Notes: a model not told the origin generated them from the sequence alone. Positions 6,918 to 15,050 are shown, numbered from the stretch's first letter. The stretch: DNA of 16,880 bases from DSOS01 sp035286585 (GCA_035286585.1 DATEDC010000186.1:1-16880); one strand, 5' to 3'. Translations and numbers: made by a program.

Positions 6918-6928
6918 GTTAGTTTGCC

Positions 6929-6943
6929 CTCACTGTTTGTGAG
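6929..6943 (-). promoter_or_regulatory. Hairpin overlapping the proline dehydrogenase ribosome binding site
   Basis: CTCAC-AAACA-GTGAG on the minus strand is a perfect 5-bp inverted repeat. Its right arm runs into the GAGGG ribosome binding site of proline dehydrogenase, so folding could hide the site. It could also be a small operator. It is short enough to be chance. Confidence 0.3.
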
Positions 6944-6977
6944 AAGGATAACTAGCACTCATTTTAACATAAAACCC

Positions 6978-6993
6978 TGGTACAAATCTTGCA
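6978..6993 (+). promoter_or_regulatory. Sigma-54 (-24/-12) promoter of rpoN
   Basis: TGGTACAAATCTTGCA matches the consensus TGGCAC(A/G)-N4-TTGC(A/T) with one transition. The invariant GG (6979-6980) and GC (6991-6992) are exactly 10 nt apart. Transcription would start near 7004, giving a leader of about 28 nt before the rpoN ATG at 7032. An overlapping sigma-70-like TATAAT (7000-7005) has no convincing -35. The element is nearly identical to the one at 15051-15066. It implies that rpoN is autoregulated, with basal expression perhaps from the TATAAT. Confidence 0.75.
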
Positions 6994-7031
6994 ACGGGTT
7001 ATAATCTAAATACCTCTGGCGAGGGGAAATC

Positions 7032-8474
7032 ATGATCTTTCAAACTCAAACCATCGCGCTCCGCCACGTCACCACAGCCCATCTGGCGCAAACCATGACG
7101 CTCCTGGGGCTGAACGCAGCCGAGCTGCGCCAAAAGATCGAAGCTGAGCTGGCCTCTAATCCAGCCCTGCAAGTGACGGCGGCAGCAGCCTGCCCCATCT
7201 GCCGCCGGCCCTTGCCCGAACGTCAACTCTGCCCGGTGTGCAGCCGCCCAAAAGAGCTGGCTCACGATGAGCCGATTGTGTTCGTCTCTCCCCGGGATGA
7301 CTTTTACCCTGCCCGCGAGCCGTTCTCAGCCGACGACATGCCCGACGAAGAGCTGGCTGCAGAGATCCTCGAGTTGCCCGCCTTCGTCATGCGCCAGATC
7401 GCCCCAGAGCTGGCTCTCCAGGAGCGTTCGATTGCCGCACATATCCTGACCAGCCTGGATGAGGATGGGCTGCTCAGAATCCCGCCTCTCGAGATCGCTC
7501 GCTACCATCATGTGCTGATTTCCCAGGTGGAAAGCGTGCTGCGCCTGATTCAGCGCGCTGAGCCGGTCGGTGTTGGCTCTCCTTCGCCTCAGGAAGCCCT
7601 GCTCGTCCAGCTGGAAGTGCTCAAAGAAAGCCGCCCGATACCTGCACTGGCCGAGCAGGCTGTGCGGATGGGCATGGAGTTGCTCAGCCGCAGGCAGTAT
7701 GCGGAGTTAGGTCGCATCCTCGGAATTCCTTCCCACCAGGTCAGGCAGATCGCCAAATTTATCAGCGAAAACTTGAACCCATACCCGGCCCGCGCCCATT
7801 GGGGGGATATCCATCAGTCGCCAGAGCAGATTCGGGACGCTTATCATATACCCGATGTGATCATCACCCGGCTGAACGATTCCCCCAATACGCCGTTGGT
7901 TGTGGAGATCATCTCACCTCTGGCAGGCAAGCTCAGGATCAATCCCCTATTCCGCTCCGCCCTGCACGATGCCCCGCTCGAAAAAGCCGAGCAGTGGAAA
8001 TCAGACCTGGAGCAGGCAAACCTGCTCATCAAGTGCCTGCAGCAGCGCGATCACACCATCGTCCGCCTCATGCAGCGCCTGGCCAACTTCCAGCGAGCGT
8101 TCATCTTGCACGGCGACGCTCGCCTTCAGCCAGTCACTCGCGCCAGTCTAGCGGGGGAACTGGACGTCCACGAGTCGACCATCTCTCGTGCGGTCTCATC
8201 GAAAGCTGTCCAGCTTCCCAGTGGCAGGATCGTGCCTCTGGCGAAGTTCTTCGACCGCAGTTTGCATATCCGCACAGCCTTGAGGCAGATCATCGCCCAG
8301 GAGACCAGGCCGCTCACCGACACCCAGATAGCCAAAATCCTGAAAAGCCAGGGATTTCCCGTCGCCCGGCGGACAGTAGCCAAGTACCGGGCTATGGAAG
8401 GGATCCTCCCAGCCCACCTGCGCCAGGCATCTCGATCCAAACACCCAGCCTCCTCTCTCTCCAGCGTCAGATGA
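7032..8474 (+). CDS. rpoN: RNA polymerase sigma-54 factor RpoN with an N-terminal zinc-ribbon-like insert
   Basis: A 480-residue protein with ribosome binding site GAGGGG (7021-7026), spacing 5. Region I is recognisable (H-L-A-Q-T-M-T-L-L-G-L-N-A-A-E-L..E-L-A-S-N-P-A-L, about 17-46). Then comes C54-x2-C57...C67-x2-C70, a compact four-cysteine motif absent from the well-studied proteobacterial proteins. The core-binding region holds 'L-D-E-D-G-L-L' and 'I-Q-R-A-E-P-V-G-V-G'. The helix-turn-helix that reads the -12 element is 'L-D-V-H-E-S-T-I-S-R-A-V'. The RpoN box is present as A-R-R-T-V-A-K-Y-R, which reads the -24 element. All DNA-reading elements are therefore intact. It overlaps the kinase gene by ATGA and is the first gene of a sigma-factor/kinase/activator operon. 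Confidence 0.97.
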   Translation: MIFQTQTIALRHVTTAHLAQTMTLLGLNAAELRQKIEAELASNPALQVTAAAACPICRRPLPERQLCPVCSRPKELAHDEPIVFVSPRDDFYPAREPFSADDMPDEELAAEILELPAFVMRQIAPELALQERSIAAHILTSLDEDGLLRIPPLEIARYHHVLISQVESVLRLIQRAEPVGVGSPSPQEALLVQLEVLKESRPIPALAEQAVRMGMELLSRRQYAELGRILGIPSHQVRQIAKFISENLNPYPARAHWGDIHQSPEQIRDAYHIPDVIITRLNDSPNTPLVVEIISPLAGKLRINPLFRSALHDAPLEKAEQWKSDLEQANLLIKCLQQRDHTIVRLMQRLANFQRAFILHGDARLQPVTRASLAGELDVHESTISRAVSSKAVQLPSGRIVPLAKFFDRSLHIRTALRQIIAQETRPLTDTQIAKILKSQGFPVARRTVAKYRAMEGILPAHLRQASRSKHPASSLSSVR

Positions 8475-10441
8475 CCGGTCATTCTCAGCTCAGCGCTTTC
8501 CCCAGGCTCCGGCGCAACCCCGGGGTCCCTGAAATCCAGGCTCTGCTGGAATTCCTGCCCAGCGCAGCGCTGCTCGTGGAGCTACCCGCCGGGAAGATCC
8601 GCCTGGCGAATGCCCGGGCTACCGAGCTGTCGGCGTACACTCGCGATGAGCTGAGTAAAATGAAATGCGCCTCGCTCGTGGTCCTTGCCGATTTACCCGC
8701 TCTCCTATCCAGCTATCCAGCACCATCCGACCCGCTCGAGGCGAAATTAGCCACCCGCAACAAGACCCATCTGGACGTCCTGATCACCCGCAGCGACCTA
8801 CACCCGCAGGGTCGCTGGTCGCTGCTGCTGCTCGAACGCCTCGAGACAGTCCATCAACGCCAGGCCGAACAACATCGGCGCCAGGACCTGATCGCCAGCA
8901 TGCAAATCATCACCCAGGCTTTGCAGCAGCCTCAGTTGGAAGCTGGCCTGGAACTGCTGCTGACCGCCACCCAAAAAATGACCGGGGCGACTGCGCTTTG
9001 TGTTTACCTCCAGGACCTGGCGGAGGATGGAAAAGATTTTCGCCTCACCCGTCGGGCGGGCCAGGGCGAGGTCGATCCATTTCCGCATGAGTTGCCTGGT
9101 CAGGAAATGCACCATTTTCGCAGCCCCCACAATTGGACAGCGCGCAAAAGGCCTCATACCGGTCTGCACCGCCTGGCGCGTGACGCCGGGCTGGGCTATG
9201 TCGTCACTGCGCCTCTCGGGCAGCCAAATGCGCTGATTGGTTTCATTTTTATCGCCGGCCTCGAAACGCCCCGCCTGGAAACCGTCCAGACACAATTAAC
9301 CCTCCTTGCCAGGGCGCTCACCGCTCTGGTAGAGCTGCACAGCCGCATCACCCATATGCACGCCTCCCTCGAGCGCCAGTTATCGATCCAGGAAATCTAC
9401 GCGACGATTGAAAATTCCATCGAAGACGGCATCATTTTGCTCGATCCCGATCTCAAGATCATCCGGATGAACAAAGCCGCAGAGGCGACCCTGGGATACG
9501 ATAGCAGCGAAGCATTTGGTTTCCCCGTCGACGCCGTCCTGGTGGGCACTGACCGTTTGCTTCCAGCCCTCGGAATTGCCGCTCAAGGCATACCTACCCA
9601 TGACCTGGAGGAAATTCACCTGTTCAGGCGCTCTGGAGAGGCATTTCTGGCGAAAGTCGGGGTGATACCCACGCAGGTCGCGGGTAATTTGCGGGGGATC
9701 ACCATCCTGGTGCGCGATCTGAGCGAACAAGAGCGAATCGTATCCCAGGCTCAACAGCTCGAACAGCGCGCCCTGCTTGGCGAAGTTACAGCTATTTTTG
9801 CCCACGAAGTTCGCAATCTGACCAATACGATCAGCGCCGGTCTCCAGTTCATGGCATTAAATCTGCCTCCCGAGGACTCAAACCAGGAGATTATCACGCG
9901 CATGAAGATAGATTGCGATCGGCTCGACGAGATGATGAAGTCAGTGCTGACATTTGCCCGCCGAACAGAATACGACATGGAGCCGGTCGATATCGGTCAG
10001 CTTGCTAGTCGCCTGTTAGATCGTTTGCGACCCCGCACCGTTTCCGCGAACATAGATCATCACCTGCAGATCGACGGTCCCCTGCCGCCAGTGAACGGCA
10101 ACCAGCGCGCCTTGGAGCAGGTTTTCAACAATCTTTTCACCAATGCCATTCAAGCGATGGAAGGTAAAGGCGGCACGCTGGCAGTAAAAATTCATACCCT
10201 CAAAACCAACGCCGAGCGCCAGTCCATTACGGTTGATATCGGCGATAACGGGCCGGGCATCCCCCGCGATATGCTGGAGCGCATCTTCCAGCCTTTCGTA
10301 ACCACCAAATCGGGCGGTACAGGCCTGGGCCTGGCGATTGCCAAGCGCATCGTCACCGCTCACAAGGGCACCATCAAGGTCACCACTTTTCCGGGTGGGA
10401 CGGTGTTTCACCTCAATTTTCCCGCCATGGAGTCTCAATGA
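8471..10441 (+). CDS. Soluble PAS-GAF-PAS sensor histidine kinase (NtrB class)
   Basis: A 656-residue protein starting at the ATGA overlap with rpoN. The frame stays open further upstream inside rpoN, but that stretch is shadow. A PAS-like fold is at about 22-125, a GAF-like region at about 140-290, a second PAS at about 305-420 and the HisKA dimer at about 432-500. The phosphorylated histidine is H445 in F-A-H-E-V-R-N-L. The ATPase has an N box (V-F-N-N-L-F-T-N-A-I, 551-560), G1 (D-N-G-P-G, 592-596), an F box (F606, F609) and G2 (G-G-T-G-L-G-L, 615-621). There is no membrane segment, so the signal is cytoplasmic. The ATGA overlap with the response regulator indicates a cognate pair. The GAF/PAS ligand is not visible from sequence. 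Confidence 0.93.
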   Translation: MTGHSQLSAFPRLRRNPGVPEIQALLEFLPSAALLVELPAGKIRLANARATELSAYTRDELSKMKCASLVVLADLPALLSSYPAPSDPLEAKLATRNKTHLDVLITRSDLHPQGRWSLLLLERLETVHQRQAEQHRRQDLIASMQIITQALQQPQLEAGLELLLTATQKMTGATALCVYLQDLAEDGKDFRLTRRAGQGEVDPFPHELPGQEMHHFRSPHNWTARKRPHTGLHRLARDAGLGYVVTAPLGQPNALIGFIFIAGLETPRLETVQTQLTLLARALTALVELHSRITHMHASLERQLSIQEIYATIENSIEDGIILLDPDLKIIRMNKAAEATLGYDSSEAFGFPVDAVLVGTDRLLPALGIAAQGIPTHDLEEIHLFRRSGEAFLAKVGVIPTQVAGNLRGITILVRDLSEQERIVSQAQQLEQRALLGEVTAIFAHEVRNLTNTISAGLQFMALNLPPEDSNQEIITRMKIDCDRLDEMMKSVLTFARRTEYDMEPVDIGQLASRLLDRLRPRTVSANIDHHLQIDGPLPPVNGNQRALEQVFNNLFTNAIQAMEGKGGTLAVKIHTLKTNAERQSITVDIGDNGPGIPRDMLERIFQPFVTTKSGGTGLGLAIAKRIVTAHKGTIKVTTFPGGTVFHLNFPAMESQ

Positions 10442-11601
10442 GCTTAACTGTTTTGCTTGTCGATGACGAAGAAAACGCCAGGCACATTATCGGATCGTTC
10501 CTCACCTCTCAGGGCTACGAGGTGATCGGTGTCGCCACATTGGGCGCCGCCCGCGAATCGATCCAGCGCGGGGATGCCGATATCATCCTCCTGGATGTCC
10601 AACTGCCAGATGGCTACGGACCGAGCCTCCTGGATGAAACCGCGCTGCTCGTCCCCCGCCCGCCCATCATCCTGATCACCGCCTTTGGCGATATTGAGAT
10701 GGCGGTTGAAGCGATGAAGAACGGGGCTCACGACTTTCTGCAGAAGCCCATACAGCTCGACCAGCTTGAAAAATCGATCCGCCGCGCCGGCGAAATGGTC
10801 GCCATGCGCCGGGAGCTCGCCCACCTTCGCCGCACCCAGTACCAGGTGAATTTCATCCTGGGTGAATCCCCGGCGATGAAATCTGTCTTTCACCAGGCGC
10901 AGCGCGCCGCGGCTGCCTCCGTATCTGTCCTGATTACCGGTGAAACCGGCACCGGCAAAGAGGTGTTGGCCGGGGCAATCCACGCCTCGGGACCGCGCCT
11001 CAACAAGCCATTTATCGCCATTAACTGCGCCGCAATCCAACCCACCGTGCTCGAATCTGAGCTGTTCGGTTATGAGGCTGGGGCGTTCACCGGCGCCGAG
11101 AAGCGCAAGCACGGTCTGATGGAGGTCGCCGACGGCGGCATCCTGTTCCTGGATGAAATCTCGTCCATCCCCACCGACATGCAAGCCAAGCTGTTACGGG
11201 CTATTGAGGAGCACGCCTTCCGGCGCGTTGGTGGCACCAACCTGATTCGCGTGGATGTCCAAATTTTGGCGGCTTCCAATCGCGACCTCCCCAAAGCGAT
11301 CTCGGAAGGGAAGTTCCGCGAGGACCTGTATTACCGCCTGAAAGTGGTCGATCTGCACCTGCCTCCTCTGCGTGAGCGCAAAGGAGATATCCCCGAGCTG
11401 GTCGGCCTTTTCATTCGCCAGAACAATCCCCGCATGGGATTGAATATAACCGATGTCAGCCCGCGCGCCATGCAGGCACTCATGGCTCACGATTGGCCCG
11501 GCAATATTCGCGAGCTGCGCAATGTAATCGAGCGCGCTATGCTGTTTTGTGATGAGGCGATGATCGATCTGCCCCACCTGCCGAAAGAATTGCTGCCTTA
11601 A
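10438..11601 (+). CDS. NtrC-class sigma-54 activator lacking a DNA-binding domain
   Basis: A 387-residue protein starting at an ATGA overlap with the kinase. The receiver domain (1-120) has D10, phospho-acceptor D53 (I-L-L-D-V-Q-L-P), T81 and K103. The AAA+ domain runs from about 137 to 375: Walker A G-E-T-G-T-G-K-E (168-175), sigma-54-contact loop G-A-F-T-G-A (215-220), Walker B G-G-I-L-F-L-D-E (233-240) and the 'W-P-G-N-I-R-E-L-R-N-V' sensor-2 helix. The protein ends about 25 residues after that motif ('H-L-P-K-E-L-L-P'), with no Fis-type helix-turn-helix. Typical NtrC proteins are about 450-480 residues. Activators of this truncated kind, such as FlgR of Helicobacter and CtcC of Chlamydia, act on sigma-54 holoenzyme from solution without enhancer binding. 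Confidence 0.95.
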   Translation: MSLTVLLVDDEENARHIIGSFLTSQGYEVIGVATLGAARESIQRGDADIILLDVQLPDGYGPSLLDETALLVPRPPIILITAFGDIEMAVEAMKNGAHDFLQKPIQLDQLEKSIRRAGEMVAMRRELAHLRRTQYQVNFILGESPAMKSVFHQAQRAAAASVSVLITGETGTGKEVLAGAIHASGPRLNKPFIAINCAAIQPTVLESELFGYEAGAFTGAEKRKHGLMEVADGGILFLDEISSIPTDMQAKLLRAIEEHAFRRVGGTNLIRVDVQILAASNRDLPKAISEGKFREDLYYRLKVVDLHLPPLRERKGDIPELVGLFIRQNNPRMGLNITDVSPRAMQALMAHDWPGNIRELRNVIERAMLFCDEAMIDLPHLPKELLP

Positions 11602-11646
11602 CCCCCCCAGGCTGCCGAGAAAACCGGTTTCTAATCTATCCCGTCA

Positions 11647-13218
11647 TCAGGGATTCTGCCAGATGAGAAAGCTGTCGCGCACGCAGAATCTATCCATGTT
11701 CCTGGCGTAGATGCACACCTCGTAGGGGATGAGCGTCCCGCTTGGCGCGTTGACCGGTTCGAGCATCTGGCGAGATTGCCCATCGGCTCCGGTGGGGAAC
11801 AGGTAGTACGTTTTCCTGCCCTCTGGCAGCATGACAACCAGGTCTGGCTCAACTTCCTGCAAAGGCGCTCCGTCCAAAAAAACGCTCACCCCGATCTCCT
11901 GGCTTTGGTTGAGACCGACCATCGGCGAGCTCTCCCAAACCTGCACGCTCATCTCTCCGGAGTGCGCAGCGCTCGAAACCCCCAGGCTGAGCGCTGGCTC
12001 AGGCGCCAGGGTTGGCGCCTGGGCAGCCGGAGCTTCAGGCGCTGAGGGCGATTCCTGGGCGGGTGCATTTTCGGGTTGGTTTGAAGGCGGGTATTCAGGC
12101 AGGGTCTGCGTCTCCCTCAGCTCCAGCACCGGCAGCAGCCGATAACTATACCCTAATGGCGCCGGGCGGACCCTGACTCTGCCGCCAGATAAATGCTCTT
12201 CATCCAGGCACAGATTGACAAAGCATTGCCGATAAATATTGCTCTTCACTTGAGCCAGCTCGCCAATCGGCGCTCCGGAGATCTCGATCCCCCCGTGCTT
12301 CGATAGGTACTCCCAAAAATGAAGCGGGATGTGAAAGCCCATATCGCCCTGGATGGCGTAAAAGGTATACCCCTCTTGACTGCGGTTGGGGTGGGGCGGT
12401 TCAGGGCGGTATCCTAACCGCGCCGTGATTGCCCGCGAGAAAACTCTGGCCGGCTGTAGGGGATCGAGCGCCAGCACCAGGTTCTCAAACACCTGTTCCG
12501 TAAAGCCATCTGGGGTTTGATAGGCGTCGCTGATGGCAAACCCGGTGAAATCGGCGCCCAGGCGTTCCACGCTGTCGGCGAACATCGGGGCTACCCGGTA
12601 AGGCAGCTCTACCACTCCGTTGCCGGATGGCGGTCGGCGGCAGCTTGCGTCGCACTTCCACGCCCCATACGCCAGCAGGTACACCTCATCCTCCGGGGTG
12701 TCTTCCATCCAGTAGAATCCCAGGTTTTCGAAGTGCTGTTCGTAGCGTCTTTTTGCTGCGTTGTAGTGCACCTCCGTCAGCGGCTTGCCGACGAAGCGGA
12801 TGCCGTCCAATCTTTCATACAGGGAGACGAAGCCCGCATAGATAACATGCCCATTGATATAGCGGCTGTTCTCGCCTTCCGGCTGCGGGACGGGCGGCTC
12901 TGCAATGCGCAGATCTAAACCCAGAGCGCCCAGGAGAAATCGCTGTCCGTCCGGCTGGTACACGTCATAGACCAACAAAGCCGCCAAAGTGTATTGATAT
13001 TTGACCCCCTTATACTCGAAGAGCGGGGAGATCGCCGGTCCCAGTGTATCCTGCCCACCCAGCAGCTCATAAAAATCACGAAAGACCGGATCGACGATAT
13101 ACTGCTCCGGCAGCAGCGAATATGAAAGGCTCCCGCTCTCCTCGCAGGCGGCAGCCAGCAGGGCAAGCGTGGCCATCAACAGGGCGATAAATACGTTGCG
13201 TGTCAGGTCTTTTCGCAT
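11647..13218 (-). CDS. Predicted lipoprotein with repeated LGFP-like modules (paralog of the next gene)
   Basis: A 523-residue secreted protein with a signal peptide ending L-A-A-A-C25, so probably lipid-anchored. Four degenerate modules are visible at about 42-102, 128-188, 212-270 and 298-358. Each follows the pattern 'F-x-x-x-h-x-x-x-G-(G/A)...(L/I/F)-x-G-x-(P/A)-(I/L)...Y/E-Q-x-F-x-N' (for example 'L-L-G-G-Q-D-T-L-G-P-A-I-S-P-L-F' and 'H-G-G-I-E-I-S-G-A-P-I'). This resembles LGFP-type cell-envelope modules. A Pro/Ala/Glu-rich linker (374-412) leads to an Ig-like C-terminal domain (423-520). Cysteine pairs C189/C193, C332/C337 and C502/C512 are shared with the paralog, suggesting three disulfides. 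No Shine-Dalgarno is seen. Function is unknown; an envelope structural or binding role is the best guess. Confidence 0.8.
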   Translation of the reverse strand: MRKDLTRNVFIALLMATLALLAAACEESGSLSYSLLPEQYIVDPVFRDFYELLGGQDTLGPAISPLFEYKGVKYQYTLAALLVYDVYQPDGQRFLLGALGLDLRIAEPPVPQPEGENSRYINGHVIYAGFVSLYERLDGIRFVGKPLTEVHYNAAKRRYEQHFENLGFYWMEDTPEDEVYLLAYGAWKCDASCRRPPSGNGVVELPYRVAPMFADSVERLGADFTGFAISDAYQTPDGFTEQVFENLVLALDPLQPARVFSRAITARLGYRPEPPHPNRSQEGYTFYAIQGDMGFHIPLHFWEYLSKHGGIEISGAPIGELAQVKSNIYRQCFVNLCLDEEHLSGGRVRVRPAPLGYSYRLLPVLELRETQTLPEYPPSNQPENAPAQESPSAPEAPAAQAPTLAPEPALSLGVSSAAHSGEMSVQVWESSPMVGLNQSQEIGVSVFLDGAPLQEVEPDLVVMLPEGRKTYYLFPTGADGQSRQMLEPVNAPSGTLIPYEVCIYARNMDRFCVRDSFLIWQNP

Positions 13219-13238
13219 GAGAAACTTTGCACTTAAAT

Positions 13239-13268
13239 TGTATACCGGCTATCTTATCTCTACGTTAA
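13239..13268 (-). promoter_or_regulatory. Weak candidate promoter of the 13218 lipoprotein gene
   Basis: On the minus strand, TTAACG (13268-13263) and TATACA (13244-13239) are 18 nt apart, each matching four of six consensus positions. Transcription would begin about 14 nt before the ATG, which has no ribosome binding site, so a near-leaderless message is possible. The match is weak. Confidence 0.25.
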
Positions 13269-13303
13269 CAGAATTGAAAGTTTCTTAATTCTAATTTAAC
13301 CAG

Positions 13304-13332
13304 GGGCAACAGCCGGAATCGGCCACCTGCCC
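13304..13332 (-). terminator. Interrupted hairpin between the two lipoprotein genes
   Basis: On the minus strand GGGCA (13332-13328) pairs with TGCCC (13308-13304), and inside these arms GCCG pairs with CGGC around an ATTC loop, with a small internal loop between the stems. It lies 38 nt after the stop of the 14944 lipoprotein gene and upstream of its paralog. The sequence after it is only modestly T-rich, so it may be a partial terminator or attenuator that uncouples the two genes. Confidence 0.4.
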
Positions 13333-13369
13333 AACCATTCTTTCAATCCAGATTTTTATTATCAGAGCG

Positions 13370-14944
13370 TTACGGCGCTTCCCAAGGACTCCCAAATGTC
13401 ACCATGGGGAGATATATTATGTATTCCTCCAGCACCGCGGGTACATAGGCTTGGAAATTTCTGACCACAAATGGGATGTAGCTCGTATTCCCGGGAGCAA
13501 GCCGCGGGCTGATGGTGATGAAATCTGCCTGCCATATCAGGTAGCTATCCATCAGGCAAAAACGCTGCCCTTTGGGCGTGTTGATGCACACTTTGTAGGG
13601 GATCAACGACCCGTTTTCAACATTCAATGGCTCCACCACGATCTGGCTTTCTCCCTTCTCATCGGTAGGAGGCATAAGCTGATGGATTCTGGTCCCATCC
13701 GGCAGAAGCAGGTCCAGCTCGGGGACGATATTCGCCAGGGGAGCGCCGCTGCTGAACGCCGCCAGCCCGATTTCCTGCTCCTGTTCGGGAGAGACCATCG
13801 GATACCCTTCCCATAGCTGGATAGTGAGGTCTTGGGACTGCTCATCTGACGTTGCCAGCGTAGCTGGCTGGTAAAAAACATCGCGATATTGGATACCCAG
13901 CGCCTCCGGGCTCACATTCATCTCGCCCCTTGCTGAACGTAGCGCCCGCAAACACAGGTTCTGGAAACATTGCCTGTACACTTCACCGTTCACTTCTATC
14001 AATTGGGTGATCGGTTGACCGATATAATCCAATCCCCCATGCCACCGGATATAATCCCTGAAATACTCCGGCACGTTGTAGCCCAGCCCATCCTGCACTT
14101 GGAAAAAATACATCTCCCCACCCGGCTCAGGCGGCTGCAATACGTCGCGAGGCACGCCCAATTTTACCGGCAGAGGCAGCAGAAGGACAGTCTCAGGTGC
14201 GGAGGGACTGATTTGCATGACCAGATTTTCGTAGATTTGCTCCAGGCTCCCATCGGCATTTAAATACGGCGGGGTCAGCGCAAAGCCCGTAAAATCCAGG
14301 CCGTGCTCGGCGACCTGGTGGACGAATGGCGCTGCGCTGCGATTGGGCAGGGAGAGGCTGCCGTTCAGGGGAGTCTCGTGGCGGCAGTGCCTGTCGCACT
14401 TCCAGGCGCCGTAAGCCAGCAGACCCACCTCGGCCTGGGCCTCTTCTTCGACCCAGTAAAAGCCAAGGTTCTCAAAATACTGCTCGTTGCGATTTTTTTC
14501 CTGGTTCTTATGCACGCCTGTCAGCGCTGCACCGATCACGCTCTCCCCGCCCAGTTTTTGGTACAGCGGTTGAATTTTTTTGTCAATCGGGTGGGTCGAT
14601 GTGTCGTCAGCGCCTGCTGTTGAGTCGGGTAGTTCGGCGATGCCCATATCGCGTCCCAGCGGCGCCAAGCGCAGATTTTCTCCCGCCTCGGGCTTGGGAT
14701 CGTAAACCAGCAGGGCGCTCACGGTGTATTGATAGAACGCTCTTTGATGCTCGAAAATCGGCGATATCGCCGGACCCAGTGTGCTTTCTCCCCCCAGCCG
14801 GTTGTAAAACTGTTCAAATAATGGGTCAATGGGGAATGCCCCTTCGATTGTGGGGGACTCTTTTCTCCCTCTTCCACAGGCGACCATGAGAAATATAGCC
14901 ATCGCAGATGCCAGCAGGTTGAGGGGAATTCGTTTAGGCCGCAT
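13370..14944 (-). CDS. Predicted lipoprotein with repeated LGFP-like modules and a YLPMV tail
   Basis: A 524-residue paralog of the adjacent downstream gene, with the same order of modules. The signal peptide ends M-V-A-C23 and is probably lipidated. Module examples are 'F-Y-N-R-L-G-G-E-S-T-L-G-P-A-I-S-P-I-F', 'L-Y-Q-K-L-G-G-E-S-V-I-G-A-A-L' and 'Y-I-R-W-H-G-G-L-D-Y-I-G-Q-P-I'. The cysteine motifs 'G-A-W-K-C-D-R-H-C', 'Y-R-Q-C-F-Q-N-L-C' and 'Y-K-V-C...R-F-C' align with those of the paralog. It lacks the Pro/Ala-rich linker of the paralog but adds a tail of about 50 residues containing 'Y-I-P-F-V-V-R-N' and 'Y-L-P-M-V', a hydrophobic end also common in Chloroflexota exported proteins. It is divergent from the 15100 gene. 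No Shine-Dalgarno is visible. Function is unknown. Confidence 0.8.
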   Translation of the reverse strand: MRPKRIPLNLLASAMAIFLMVACGRGRKESPTIEGAFPIDPLFEQFYNRLGGESTLGPAISPIFEHQRAFYQYTVSALLVYDPKPEAGENLRLAPLGRDMGIAELPDSTAGADDTSTHPIDKKIQPLYQKLGGESVIGAALTGVHKNQEKNRNEQYFENLGFYWVEEEAQAEVGLLAYGAWKCDRHCRHETPLNGSLSLPNRSAAPFVHQVAEHGLDFTGFALTPPYLNADGSLEQIYENLVMQISPSAPETVLLLPLPVKLGVPRDVLQPPEPGGEMYFFQVQDGLGYNVPEYFRDYIRWHGGLDYIGQPITQLIEVNGEVYRQCFQNLCLRALRSARGEMNVSPEALGIQYRDVFYQPATLATSDEQSQDLTIQLWEGYPMVSPEQEQEIGLAAFSSGAPLANIVPELDLLLPDGTRIHQLMPPTDEKGESQIVVEPLNVENGSLIPYKVCINTPKGQRFCLMDSYLIWQADFITISPRLAPGNTSYIPFVVRNFQAYVPAVLEEYIIYLPMVTFGSPWEAP

Positions 14945-15020
14945 TGTTATTCTATATCGTAATTCTCTACCCGCCCGTTAAGCCTGTATCCAAAACCGCC
15001 CACAATACGAAACACTACCG

Positions 15021-15032
15021 ATTTGTACAAAT
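15021..15032. promoter_or_regulatory. 12-bp perfect palindrome in the divergent promoter region
   Basis: ATTTGTACAAAT is a perfect palindrome about 20 nt upstream of the sigma-54 -24 element of the 15100 gene. It also touches a TATAAT (minus strand, 15036-15031) that could be the -10 of the divergent lipoprotein gene. The half-site ATTTGTAC recurs on the minus strand across the rpoN sigma-54 promoter (6988-6981). Its placement suits an operator, but no protein can be assigned. Confidence 0.4.
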
Positions 15033-15050
15033 TATAACATTAATCCACCC

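Noticed and set aside
7799..8470. N-terminal extension of the histidine kinase within rpoN
   Set aside because: The translated stretch has no domain character and overlaps the conserved DNA-binding part of rpoN. The start at 8471 is coupled by ATGA.
11602..11646. Bidirectional terminator at the convergent activator/lipoprotein end
   Set aside because: Only a 10-bp palindrome (AAACCGGTTT, 11621-11630) without a loop or U-run was seen; too weak to call.
13309..13330. Sigma-54-like element for the 13218 lipoprotein on the minus strand (TGGCCGATTCCGGC)
   Set aside because: GG and GC are 9 nt apart instead of the invariant 10, and the TTGC context is missing. It is part of a hairpin instead.
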